From the NCBI GenBank assembly GCA_010015675.1, contig ML976979.1, positions 1-19,636 on the forward strand: a stretch of DNA of 19,636 nt, read 5' to 3'. The DNA is from Byssothecium circinans. Lineage: Eukaryota > Ascomycota > Dothideomycetes > Pleosporales > Massarinaceae. Of this stretch, positions 1 through 10,349 are shown one piece after another. Below the pieces are notes generated by a model. The model was not told the DNA's origin, did no database searches, and saw only the letters and a list, made by a program, of their open reading frames with translations. The position numbers and the translations under genes were made by a program. Within the stretch, counting starts at the first letter, position 1; each line of letters opens with the position of its first letter.

Positions 1-151
1 TATTAGTAGCCTCTGGATCAAGGTATTGCCATAGATCAGCAGCAATAGCTTTGCCTTTGAACACGGTAAACCAAGCATCCCAGTTCTTCGGACCACTGAG
101 AATGGTGTCGGACGCCGCAGTAGCAGCCGTGGTGATTGCGCGTGGAGGCAT
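1..151 (-). CDS. Copia-type retrotransposon Gag, N-terminal 50 residues (cut by window edge)
   Basis: Read on the minus strand from the ATG at 151, the frame is open to the window edge. It begins MPPRAITTAATAASD and contains ILSGPKNWDAWFTVFK and ADLWQYLDPEATN. The pattern of a leucine-glycine stretch, an NW-x-x-W pair and an LW-x-YLDP motif is typical of the start of Gag in fungal Ty1/Copia elements. Gag forms the virus-like particle that packages element RNA in the cytoplasm. The ATG lies about 145 bp inside the LTR, a normal leader length. No RIP stops are seen: this copy keeps CA and CG dinucleotides that are TA in copy B (the equivalent start codon is at 4037). The rest of the element lies left of the window. 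What is seen is the frame and motifs; the family call comes from known Copia Gag proteins. Confidence 0.8.
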   Translation of the reverse strand, partial: MPPRAITTAATAASDTILSGPKNWDAWFTVFKGKAIAADLWQYLDPEATN

Positions 152-285
152 TGTTGTAGGCTACTTAATCGCGAGTGACGCTGAAGTAGGTGGAAGGTGC
201 ACAACAAGGTGTCGGTAGATCGGTGTGGACGGGGGTAGTATGGCTACTTGTTCGTATATAATGATAAAGTAGATGGAGTTAGGCC

Positions 286-296
286 GGGCTCATAAC
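286..296 (-). promoter_or_regulatory. Primer binding site for half-molecule initiator tRNA-Met (copy A)
   Basis: The plus strand reads GGGCTCATAAC directly against the LTR edge at 297. This is the anticodon stem-loop sequence of eukaryotic initiator tRNA-Met, so the retrotransposon strand (minus) is complementary to it. Drosophila copia is known to prime from a 5' half of this tRNA ending in the anticodon loop. The exact abutment to the LTR supports this as the minus-strand DNA priming site. In copy B the same place (4172-4182) is RIP-altered. Confidence 0.7.
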
Positions 297-453
297 TGTT
301 GGACAGTAGAGACCCGAGAGCATGCGATGAGAACGTGATGAATTGTGTGTGGAGCAGTATAGCTCAGGAGAGGCGACTATATAGGCAGGAGCCGACGCTA
401 AGCCGGAACGGTACTGAACCGTCCGGAACAGTCAAGTACTGTTCAGTCCAACA
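297..453 (-). repeat. Copia LTR, unmutated copy A (157 bp; 5' LTR on minus strand)
   Basis: The block starts TGTTGGAC and ends GTCCAACA on the plus strand, a perfect 8-bp inverted terminus with the TG...CA ends of LTRs. Two RIP-mutated versions of exactly the same length occur at 908-1064 and 4183-4339 in the same orientation. The gag start and the tRNA primer site lie to its left, so this is the 5' LTR of a minus-strand element; the other LTR is outside the window. It carries the palindromic motif block at 404-446. Target duplication cannot be checked. Confidence 0.88.
404..446. repeat. Palindromic GAACGGT-type motif block inside LTR copy A
   Basis: Several imperfect inverted units are packed together, including ACGGTACTGAACCGT at 408-422 followed by GGAACAGT and ACTGTTCAG. 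Positions 405-429 match 22 of 25 bases of 16157-16181 inside the unrelated pogo element, counted by eye without gaps. RIP-altered versions are recognisable in the two copy B LTRs. Confidence 0.75.
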
Positions 454-907
454 CCTTTCTAAGTAATAGTGTTAATCTTTGCTCTGCATGCAGCTATAAA
501 GCTACTACAGATTTTAGTTAGTAAGTTCTTAAGATTATTCTAAAACCTTAGTACAGGTAAAAGCTATAAGCAATAAAGTTAAGTCTTTAGTATAAAAGCT
601 ATAGATACAAAGGAGCTCTAGTAGGTAACTAGCGCATTTATAATACATAGTTAGGTTTAATAATTAAGTACGTTAATAGGCTTAATGTACTTATTAGTAG
701 TATACTTATGCTTTCCCTAGTTTAGTAGCTTAATTACGTTTAATAACGTAACTAGTATATTACTTAAGCGTCTGTAACAGTTTAGTACTATTCTATAATA
801 GTTTAATACTATTTAGGATAGTATCAGTTACTCCTATAGTTAGCCTAGAGTAGCTATTAATATAGGAGTTAGATATAGATTTAAAGAAGTATTACAAGCG
901 TTAGTAG
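454..907. other. RIP-mutated AT-rich spacer without a gene
   Basis: This stretch between LTR copy A and copy B is dominated by TA dinucleotides and has stops in all frames. I recognise no gene. The one structured part is the motif array at 777-824. It may be the decayed remains of another repeat. Confidence 0.7.
777..824. repeat. RIP-decayed tandem pair of the palindromic motif
   Basis: The text CAGTTTAGTACTATTCTA is almost what C-to-T/G-to-A mutation of the reverse complement of the LTR block (404-446) would give. A second similar unit, AATAGTTTAATACTATTTAGG, follows at once. It lies outside both LTRs, so it is an independent occurrence. The call rests on reading through RIP transitions. 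Confidence 0.45.
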
Positions 908-1064
908 TATTAGATAGTAGAGACCTAAGAGCATACGATAAGAAAGTAATAAATTATGTGTAGAGCAGTGTAGCTTAAGAGAGGCAACTATATAGGCAGG
1001 AGCTAACGCTAAGCTAGAATAGTATTAAACTGTCTAGAATAGTTAAGTACTATTTAGTCTAATA
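908..1064 (-). repeat. 3' LTR of copy B (RIP-mutated)
   Basis: It is the same 157-bp length as LTR copy A and aligns to it without gaps, starting TATTAGATAG and ending TAGTCTAATA. Differences from copy A are nearly all C-to-T or G-to-A. The TG...CA ends have become TA...TA through RIP. Confidence 0.85.
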
Positions 1065-2066
1065 AGTAGTAAGCATAGCTTTAGTAGAATTAACTATAAT
1101 AGTATACGTATTAGTAGTACTACTATTATACTCTAGTTTAGCTTTATCTTTTATAACTAAAGAAGCGTTACTGTCTAGTAGATTAAGAGGATTATTAAGT
1201 TTAATAGTACGAATAATATTATTAAGCTTAAGGCCTCTAAGCATTTCCCTATTATATAAGCTATAGAATAAGTATTTATTAAAGGTAATATCTTTAGTTT
1301 AGATAATCTTCTCTTTATAGCTAAAGGATTAAGCTCCTAGTAGCTAAATATAATAGATATTATAAGAATTAATACTAATAAAATGGCTAATAAGTACTTA
1401 AGGAGTAAGCTTGTCTTTATAGTTAATTTTCTTACGTAGACCGTATACGTGGCAACTATATATATAAAGATAGGCTAGTAACAGCTAATAGTTATAGATA
1501 GTTTTAAATAGTATTTTCTACCTAAGCGCTTTAGTTAGTATACGGTTAAGCAGATAAGTAGTATATAGGTAGAACTCTCTTAAAAGATATAGTAGAAAAC
1601 TAGACGTTATAAAAAGTAACTAAGCTTATTTAATAAGATTATATTCTAAGCATTCTATGTAGCCTAATTGTACTAGTATATCTAGAGAGTAAAGTTAAAG
1701 CTATATCCCTTCTAACTTAGTATAGGAAACTAGTAAGTTATTAAAGGCTTTAAATCTATAGCCTTTTTTACTATTAAAATAGAGAAAGATAGGTATAGTA
1801 TTAAATTAATATTTAATAAGTTAGTTAACTTCTTTAAAGGCTGCAAGCAAGCTCTCTTAGTTCTTCTTTTTAATAATAGTAATAAAATTAAACTTTAAGA
1901 ATATATTATAAGCATAGAAAGCGTAACGTTCGCTAGTAAATATAAGGTAGTTAAGCTTAATTATATTAATAGCAATTAACTTAAATAGTTTAGTTAGTAG
2001 CTGCTCGCGTTTAAAGCAACGTAATACTTGCTTAGTTACTTTATTAGCGCTATATTAGGGGCAGTC
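1059..2066 (-). pseudogene. Copia integrase relic (RIP-inactivated)
   Basis: The minus-strand frame from 2066 to a TAG at 1059-1061 reads as a Copia integrase when TAA/TAG are taken as former CAA, CAG or TGG. Motifs in order: FKLIAI near the first acidic region; KKKNQESLLAAFKE; QLIKYQFNT; FLYFNSKKG, where the second catalytic Asp appears as Asn (a G-to-A change); GYIE with the expected Glu retained; then YLLNRILTKALRWKILF, YGLRKKINYKDKLTP and TKDITFNKYLFY, all familiar landmarks of fungal Copia integrases. The only long stop-free piece is the last 61 codons (1059-1244), the polyprotein tail after integrase and not a gene of its own. Catalysis would be integration of element cDNA in the nucleus; this copy cannot encode it. 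Confidence 0.78.
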
Positions 2067-2294
2067 TTTAGTCGCTAGTAGTAAGGTTAAAATATAGGTC
2101 CTTAATAAAGTAGTAGTAAGATACTTAAGAGGCTTTAGTCTTAGATAACTAAGTAGTATATAAGCTTTAAGTCCTATAAGCTAATGTAGCTTATAAGGAG
2201 CTTTAGATTAGTTCTATTAGTTGCAATATTTTCAATATTTACGTATAGCTATAGCGTGGTAGTATAAGCTAGGTATAAGTTATAGTTATTAGTT

Positions 2295-2325
2295 AGAATA
2301 GTTCTAAATAGTACTTAATAGTTTA
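2295..2325. repeat. RIP-decayed palindromic motif inside copy B
   Basis: AGAATAGTTCTAAATAGTAC and the following TTAATAGTTTAG read as C-to-T/G-to-A versions of the GAACAGTTCTGAAC and AGTACTTGAC parts of the LTR block. The site is internal to copy B, not in its LTRs. No unmutated counterpart is in the window, so the call is tentative. Confidence 0.35.
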
Positions 2326-2539
2326 GTAAATTCTTTCTTTTAGCTAATAAGAATATAGTAGCTAATATTCTTAAAGATATTATACTATACTAGATTATCT
2401 TTATAGTTTAGCTAGTATAAGACTAGTCTTCTTAAGTTAAAGTAAATATTATTACCTAATAAGCGTAATAGAGCTACTAATAAGGTCGCGTAATTTAGTA
2501 CTAAGGTAATATTAAGAAAAGTAAATTTCTAAGAACCTA

Positions 2540-2700
2540 CTAGCGTTAAAAAGATAACGTAGCATTTACTGTAGGCTAGAATAAGAGAGACGCTGTCTCT
2601 ACTCCTAATAAACTTATTATAAGCTAGACGTTCCTATTTAAACTTTAATAGGTTATTATAAACGTATATATTAGAAGCACAGTCTAGAGTCTATAAATAA
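2540..2700 (-). pseudogene. Possible Copia protease / pre-integrase relic
   Basis: On the minus strand an F-I-D-S start near 2697, resembling the aspartic protease active site (I-x-D-S-G), is followed after a frame change by LLGVETASL near 2600. Fungal Copia proteins place a G-x-G-x-x-x-L strand soon after the catalytic Asp. It lies between the gag and integrase relics, as expected. RIP damage and apparent frame slippage make this a weak call. Confidence 0.3.
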
Positions 2701-2999
2701 AGCATTAAAAAAAGAGAATCCTTCTATTTCTAAGTGTTGAAAGCGGTATAGCTAGTTATAACTAGCGTATAGTGCTTAGTTTTAGTATCTAAGACTTAAT
2801 CGCCTGCATCTAGTGTATTAGCTAATTAGTTAGCTAGATAAGATAGATCGCGCGCTTTAGTTTAGATTAATTTAATAATACTTTAGTAGTTATTAGTATT
2901 GCTAGAATTAAGCTATTTATTTACTATCTCTTTCTTTTGCCTATTTAGTTGCTAGTTTTAAAGTTAAGCCTTAGGAATAAGGTAAGGATAATTCCTCTA

Positions 3000-4037
3000 G
3001 AACTCTTTATAAAAATTGCTATTACTATAAGGGCAAGGCTTACTACTATATTTATAGTCCTGTTTCTTCCTCTTTAATTTATTATTATTTAGTTTATTGT
3101 TAGGGTCTGTATTAACCTTTAAGTTAGTACACTTTTAGTTCACAGCTTTTTATTAGTTAGTATTTATATTGTATAGTAACTATTTACTACTATAGGTAGC
3201 AAAGATAGTACGATAGGTTTAAATTATAAATATAGCTAGCTGCGCATTTAACTAATTTAATCTAGCTATAAGTATCTTTATAGTGTACTTGTTAGGAATT
3301 ACTAGTAAAGCTATAGGAACTTTAACTATTTCTTTCTATTATATCTTATTACCTTCTTTATTTATGATAGCGGGAATTATTGTAGTGTATATATTTACTT
3401 TAGCTAATATAGCTTAGTAAACTATCTTAGCTTTATTAACTTTAAGAATTATATTAGTAGCGAGCGTGTAGTTAATATAAAAGTATACCTTAAAAAAATT
3501 ATATTAAAGTTAAAAGCTATTAACTTTTAGTAGCTTAAGTTCCTTTACTTTATTTAGTATAAGTTAGAATTTATGCGACTAGTCCTTAAAGGTATCTTAC
3601 CTTACTATTTTCTTCTTACAGTTATTATATTTATTGCGCACTTTGTTGACTTTAACCGCTTAGGTTTGATTAAATATAGTATAGAGGATTTTAAGCTTCT
3701 TAGCAACCTTAGGATAGTTAGCAAGTTGCCAATATAGCGTAGTTTTAATTGTATTAAGTATGTAGTTGCCTAGGTCTAATAGTAGTTTATATTTAATAGT
3801 ATATTACTTAAGACGTTTCTTCTAAATAATAGCGCGTATGTTTAATTTATTACCTATTAGCTGTAGTAGTAGTTTAAGCGAGGGCTTATTAGTAGCCTCT
3901 AGATTAAGGTATTACTATAGATTAGTAGTAATAGCTTTACCTTTAAATATAGTAAACTAAGTATCCTAGTTCTTTAGACTACTAAGAATAGTATTAGACG
4001 CTATAGTAGCAGCTATAGTAATTACGCGTAGAGGCAT
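3000..4037 (-). pseudogene. Copia Gag relic of copy B
   Basis: The start codon at 4037 and the next 150 bases are the RIP-mutated equivalent of the intact Gag start at 1-151 (constant offset 3886, no gaps), so this part is certain. Downstream the minus strand is full of TAA/TAG. Around 3010-3060 the frame gives KPCPY followed by N-F-Y-K-E and a former Trp, reminiscent of the zinc-knuckle end of a Copia Gag, but not all four ligands can be recovered by transitions. The end coordinate is approximate. Confidence 0.6.
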
Positions 4038-4182
4038 TATTATAGGCTACTTAATCGCAAGTAACGCTAAAGTAGGTAGAAGGTATATAATAAAGTATTA
4101 GTAGATTAGTATAGATAAGGGTAGTATAGCTACTTATTTATATATAATAATAAAGTAGATAGAGTTAGGCTACGCTTATAAC

Positions 4183-4339
4183 TATTAGATAGTAAAGACC
4201 TAAGAGCATATAATAAGAAAGTAATAAATTATATATAGAGTAGTATAGCTTAAAAGAGGCGACTATATAAGTAAGAGCTAATACTAAGCTAGAATAGTAC
4301 TAAACTATCTAGAATAGTTAAGTACTATTTAGTTTAATA
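4183..4339 (-). repeat. 5' LTR of copy B (RIP-mutated)
   Basis: It aligns base for base with LTR copy A (297-453). By eye about 44 of 157 positions differ; all but one are C-to-T or G-to-A in the A-to-B direction, and nearly all changed cytosines were followed by A or G. The adjoining bases 4172-4182 are the mutated tRNA primer site. Confidence 0.87.
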
Positions 4340-6449
4340 ACTATCCTATCCCTCTTTACTTCTCCTCGCTATTAATGCATCCTATCTTAGTTGCTACCTA
4401 GATCTGCGAACTTAAACTTTCCTCTTCCTTATATACTTATAACCTCTTTTATCTATACTAGAATAAAACCAACCCCTTTCACGCTAAAAAAAAGGTATAG
4501 CTAGAGTAGGTTAGCTATCCTCTCTACTAATTATAGCGATATAATATACTACTTTATATTTATTATAATAATATTATTTATAAATATGCTTATAAATCTT
4601 AACTCGCTTTATGCTAGTGCTAGCTTTAATAAATTCTTAAAAGGTAGGCGTGTATTATAAACATAGTTTTTGCATTATTATATATTTTTAAATAGAAATT
4701 TATAAAGATAACCTTAGAGTACTAGAATCTCTATTCTTATTATCTAAAATTACTGCTACTTTCTTAGGGGCAGCTAGTACTTAGATAACTATAATTTCTT
4801 TTACTTACTATAGTCTGCTCTACTAAAAGGAGCATCTAATCCTTAAGTAGCTACTAGCCTTTTTATAGAGAAAAGTAATCTACTAATATTATAAGCTTTT
4901 GTATCACCTTATTTTAATAATATTATAAATCTATCTAATGTTTCTACACAGACTTATATCTAGAAGTTTTAGTCTTTCCTAAAATAGAAAGGATTATTAA
5001 TTAACTTAAGTATTAGCTAATTATTTACCTAAAATCTAATAGAGCCTATTAATAATTTGCTAAATAGGGCTATAAATGCTAGATTACTAGACTATATTAA
5101 GTATAGAATATACCCTATAATTATATACTTCCTATTATACCTCTCTAGGGCTAAGTCTAATTCAAAGTAAAATAAGGATACGATTAAATAGTGTGCTACT
5201 TTATTAATACTTACAGATAATTATTAATCTATTTCTACTTTTAATATTAGCTTAGGTATACTTCTCGTATTATCTAGGCTTAATTTAGTAGTTTTAAAGT
5301 TAATACTAAGATAGTAAATCCTAGGGAGAATTTACGTAGCAAGTCTAATAGATCTATAGGCTTATCTTACTATCTTATCATATATTTTCTCTAGAATTAG
5401 ATTGTAGATTTATGCGAATATCCTATTCTTTTAAATATTATAGTAGTCTTCTATAGAAACTTTATAATTCTTTTATCCTAGTTTACTAGTACCTTAGGAT
5501 ATAATAAAGTTAAGCTCTTTAAGGAGAAGAAATATTGCTAATACCTCTAAGAGTGCCTAGAGTAGTAGATTATTTTTAAGAAGCCCTATATCTTAGAATA
5601 TGCTAACTTTATTAATATATTTTAGTAGAAAGAAACTGCGGGGTATAGTTAGCTACTTAAAATAAAATAGAGAAAGTAAGACGTACCTAGGTATAGTAGA
5701 TATAGAACGTATACTACTATATAGTTAGTTATTAGCTAGGTAGTACATTTAGCTAATCTTATATTTCTTAGAGTAGAACGTTCCTAAAACTATCCTTTAG
5801 CTTTATAATAGCCTTCTCTAGAGGATTATTAGAGAGATATTATAATTACCTATTTATAACTTACCTTAATTACTATCGCGTTCGCTAACCCTATTATAAT
5901 TAGTAAAAAACTAATATAATAGATAGTTACTAACTATAGCAACTAGCAAGCTAATCTTTATTCCTATTAACGTTGTATAGGAGTAGTCTAGAATACTCTT
6001 ATTTATAACCTAGTCTTTTAGTATAGTATTAATATTTCTAGATAAGTATAGGCTATTAGTAAAATATAATAGCATAATCTTAACTATATAGAAAACTAGT
6101 AGGATATAAAAAGAAATCTATTATTTAAAGGCCTATCTTACTATTTCTAAGAATATTTAGATAGACTCCTCTAGAGGTCGTCCTAGAATAAAGTAATTAA
6201 TAGTAATAATTACACTTTTTCGTATTAGTTCCGCTTCAGGTTAGTACTAAAAGACTTACTTATACTAACCCTAAAACTTACTATAATACACCTTTAAAGC
6301 AGAATTAGACTAAGATAATCTTAAATTAGCTTTATTACTATTAAGGGTATAATACCGCGTATGCCTTCTCTATTAATACACAAAACTCTTACTCTAGCAG
6401 TTAAGGGGGTTATTCTTATAGTTATATTATTTAGTATCTCCTATTTATA

Positions 6450-7409
6450 GAGGAAGTATTAGCGAACTTTAAAGACCTAAGGGTTATCTTTATAGTAATT
6501 CCTAAGCACTATAACGTGATTTTTGTAAATATAGTGCCTATATAGTAAATAATACTATAGCCTTTTATATAGATAGCATAAATATATATTACTACTCTAG
6601 ATATAGCGCTATCTATATTAGAAGCGTATAAGGTTGCTTTTATAGATTTTAACTATAGATTTCCTATTATTAGAAATATATTGCTAGAAGTAGTAAATAA
6701 GGTTATTTTCAACTATATTAATAAAGCTACTTTATAGGATAATATTATTTGATTGCTTAAAGGCAATAGTCTAGGCTTTACTTACCTAATAGAAAATATC
6801 CTTATAAAGTGTAGTAAAGACTATCTTAGGTTTAAAAGCTATACTAGAGTTAGAATAGTTAGATTCTAGTATAATTAGTACTTACTATACGTATTAAGAG
6901 GGTAACTATCTAGAAAGAGAGCTAAAGTAATTATTAAAGCTGCAAATTCTATTAGCTAATTAAAGGATGTAATATATTTTAGGAAGTTTAAGAGGTACTT
7001 ATCTAAGTCTAGTGCTACTAGATTTTAGACTCTTAATACCCTAATAAAATTAAAAGGTCTATAAAGGGATTTTAAAAAATACCTACTTACGTATTTAAAG
7101 AGAGTAGTAAAATAGGTTATAGAGAAGAGTATTTATATTCCTTCTCTACTCTTTTATACTTAATTAGACCTCTATATAAGACGCTCTTTTACACGCTAAT
7201 ATTAGGCATTACTAGATATTGTGCTAGTTAAGAAAAGAGCGACTATATTAATTGCTAAGATCTGCTTAGATAGATCTTTTATTGTTTCCTCTCTTAGCAT
7301 CTATAGAAAGGCCTTTCTAGCTTCCTTCTTAGTTTCTACTTTTAGAGTAATCTTGTTAGTAACTATAACTACACTTAGGAGTATACTTATTAGAAGGGTT
7401 AATAAATAG
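6450..7409 (+). pseudogene. Decayed reading frame of unknown identity
   Basis: One plus-strand frame stays readable for about 320 codons if TAA/TAG are treated as RIP-converted Gln/Trp; one TGA also interrupts it near 6749. The last 62 codons from the ATG at 7221 are fully open and rich in Ile, Leu, Ser and Arg. Phrases such as KDLRVIFIVIPKHYN and NTLIKLKGL can be read, but I do not recognise a family. The minus strand of the same stretch also gives a stop-poor frame, so the strand is uncertain. RIP removes TG and thus TGA everywhere, so a scarcity of TGA is weak evidence for coding. Confidence 0.25.
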
Positions 7410-8284
7410 CCTCTCTTAAGCTACGTAGCTAAGTAGCGCGTAATTTATCTAAAGCCTCTAATATTAGTAGTAAAGAAGCAGAAGACATCTATAAAAAGGA
7501 ATAGTAGATAAGTATATATATTAACTACAGCAGTATTTCTAGATTATTAAAGAGGTCGTCTTATAATTTTATAGCACTTATTAGCTTTCATATTCCTTCT
7601 TTCTAAGATATAATTAGGTCTATCGCTATCTATAAAGAGTATAGGACAGCTATTAAAGATACTAGAAGGATTAAGATAAAAGTGTACCTTACCTAGGTTT
7701 TACTTAATTATAAATCTTTAAGCTCTCTTTAATCTAAATAATACTTAAAGAGTATTCAACTTTTCTATATTACTAATTAGCAGGAATAGACTTAGTTGCT
7801 ATATATTAGGGTATAGTATATAGTTAATAAGCATTTAAAGCCTATCTAATTCTAGAAGAGCAGCTTCCTTACCTTATATAGAAATACTAAGCTAGTAGGT
7901 ATAGTTATAATACTTTATAATTAATAGACTAATAGTTAGTTAGTAGATTTATCTAGCTTTATATAAAGCTTTTATAGTAGCCTAATACAGACTTTATTAA
8001 AAGTTAAAATAAGGGTTTTCTTAAATTAGAAGTAGTAGCGCCTACTATAACTATTTTTAGGCAGAATATAGACTATAATAGGGATTCTTCCTAGGGACTA
8101 ATTTAGGGCTCTATCTAAGTAATATATTTTCTTTTATCTAATATTAAATTAATATCTATCTCTTTGCTACTATATAGTTTATAAACTAGTATTTTAATTA
8201 AGTCGCTACTACTAAACTCTCTTATAGCTTAATAGTAAGGTTTATACTTACTATAGTTAATTTAAATAATACTTTCTAGGCTAT

Positions 8285-8410
8285 TATATCAGCTCTTCTA
8301 TGATACTTGTTGAGCCATTAAGGCAAAATAAATGAATATGCTTTATATAGCAGGTCTAGATTATGCTATTACTATAAAAGCACAGATCTAGAGCCACTCA
8401 TTTACTTAAA
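8285..8410. other. Less mutated island in the RIP block
   Basis: Unlike its surroundings this stretch keeps many CA and TG dinucleotides (GTTGAGCCATTAAGGC, AGCACAG, GCCACTCATTTAC). GGTCTAGAT and GATCTAGAGCC form a short imperfect inverted pair inside it. I do not recognise the sequence; it could be unique DNA that RIP skipped or a later insertion. Confidence 0.4.
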
Positions 8411-8580
8411 ATATATAAGGTAGAATAAGCAAAAAGAAAATTTTAAAAATATTATTATTAAGATCTATAATTATTATTATAATAGTTATAACCTAACAGC
8501 TTATTATACTATAACTTATATAATAGAGGTAGCTAAGGAGAGACTATTAAATAGGCTAACTAAGCTACTTAGCAATATTC

Positions 8581-8795
8581 TGTTTGTTTCGTATCTATAG
8601 GAGCAAGGTATAGGGTAGTTATCTCTAATAAGGGAAGAATCCCTACTCTCTATAAACTTATATATAAAACCTACAGTTTACAATTAGTTTTTATATTTGC
8701 TAAGAAAAATAATACGAGATCTACTTTATTTTGCTCTACTTTGCAGTAACTAAGTTACTATTAACGCATTTCTGTCACTTTAAGCAGCTATAATA
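8581..8795 (+). repeat. Possible solo LTR with core promoter (tentative)
   Basis: A less mutated stretch begins TGTTTGTTTCG and ends GCTATAATA, plausibly a former ACAACA end. It carries a TATA-like run CTCTATAAACTTATATATAA at about two-fifths of its length, the layout of a retrotransposon promoter. I find no second copy in the window and no target duplication, so the LTR idea rests only on the ends and the TATA-like run. No gene is present. Confidence 0.25.
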
Positions 8796-10349
8796 GCTAG
8801 AGGCTAGGAGCGTTAAACCTTTTATTATATAAGTAGATAATTAACTTATTAATATTAAGATATATATTAAAGCTTAAGTCTTAAGTAGATTATAATAATC
8901 TAGCGAAGGGTTCTTATTATATAGAGATTAACTATATTAGGAATATATATATATAGAAAGCCCTAGAGTCTAGCATGTAAAATAATATTATCTTAAATCT
9001 AAAATACTATTTACGCGATCTTCTTTTTAGACTATTTTTAAGATAGATTCCTTAAAATTCCCCCCTTATAAGTATAGGCAAATTAAGGGTAGGTAGCTCT
9101 AGGAAGAATAATACTTTTCTATTTATAGTATCCTATACTACAGTTTAGCCTAATATCGTGTTTGATAGTAATTGCCTAAATACGTTACCTCTCTTAGCTC
9201 TTTTTATCTTCCTTTTTTTAATCTAGCGCGTAGTCTTTAAACTAGATTATATATCTATTCTCTTGATATCTTTAGGAAGTTAGTTTACGCACTTAGGATA
9301 CGATCGCTGTTTGCTAGCATTAGAAAGACGTAGGTAATTAGCTAAGAATACCTATAATCTATAAGATCCTCTACAAGAATTCCTCTAAAGTTGTATAAGA
9401 ATAGCTGCCCTCTTTCTCTTAAAAACCTATAACTAATACAATATTAATACCTAGCTCTTTATATTAGTAAACTTTATTCTCTAATCTATATAATTATTTC
9501 TTTAGCTATTTGTTTTAGTCTCTAGCTAACTGCGCTGCTATAGCTATAGGTATATAAGGTATAAGACAGATTCTATTAAGTCTATAGAACGCTACTATAT
9601 ATTAAAACACAATTATATTTCTAGAAAAAGGAGGGCTATCTTAGGAGTAGGCTGCTTCTAACCCCTTATTACCTATAGTTAAAGTTAGCCTAGGAACATA
9701 GCATTAAAGAAGGTATAGTAGATAAGGCTTACTAAGCTTACTTACTTTTTACTAATAGTAATTATTACGCTTAGTCTATAACCTATACTACGTAGCATAG
9801 CTATAACTATAGCGCTTAACGTTTTTAGCGCTGTTAGATGCTAATAAAAGCTTAACTATATATTACTAAAATAGAAACATTTCTAATACTAACTATATAT
9901 TATTATAAAGATACCTTACTGCGCTTAAAGGCCTAAGCTAATACTCTAGTCTTAGTATAGACCTCTAGCTAAGCAATTTCCCCTAGCTTTTATAGGTAAC
10001 TAAAAATAGCCTAACTTAGCTTCTTTATTCTATAGATAATTAATACTAAAGCATTACAGTATATAGTAGGTAGGATTCAAAGATATAGATATATATTAGA
10101 TAATAATTTTAATAAACGTAAATAGACTATTCTATTATTAAGTAAAATATACAGCTAGGATTTCTCTCCTAGTTAGGAAAATGCAACCTTACCCTATCTA
10201 TAGAAAATAATAATAGTTAAGTGTCTTTATAGTAACACGAATATTACTACTCTTAAAACTATCCTATAAGAGTTTAGTTCTAGGATTAGCTTCTATGTTT
10301 TATTATAAGAATTTAATAATTATATACCCTTAGATTAGTAATACTTTTA

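Larger units (their letters stand above)
908..4339 (-). mobile_element. RIP-mutated Copia retrotransposon copy B, apparently lacking reverse transcriptase
   Basis: Two 157-bp direct LTRs (908-1064 and 4183-4339) bound 3118 bp of internal sequence. The right LTR plus the adjoining 296 bp aligns without gaps to 1-453 (constant offset 3886), which fixes the orientation as minus strand with gag starting at 4037. Internally, a decayed gag, a possible protease block and a clear integrase relic follow in normal Copia order. The integrase frame then runs within about 60 codons straight into the 3' LTR, so the roughly 2 kb expected for reverse transcriptase, RNase H and the polypurine tract is missing. 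The bases flanking the LTRs (AGTAG left, ACTAT right) are not a convincing target duplication. The cause may be an internal deletion or a non-autonomous lineage. Confidence 0.82.

Noticed and set aside
1059..1244. 61-codon minus-strand frame as a separate small gene
   Set aside because: It is the in-frame tail of the Copia integrase relic and ends inside the LTR.
903..4344. Five-base target duplication of Copia copy B
   Set aside because: AGTAG on the left and ACTAT on the right cannot be made identical by C-to-T/G-to-A changes alone.
7221..7409. 62-codon plus-strand frame as a small gene
   Set aside because: It continues a longer decayed frame on its left and lies in RIP-mutated DNA; no independent support.
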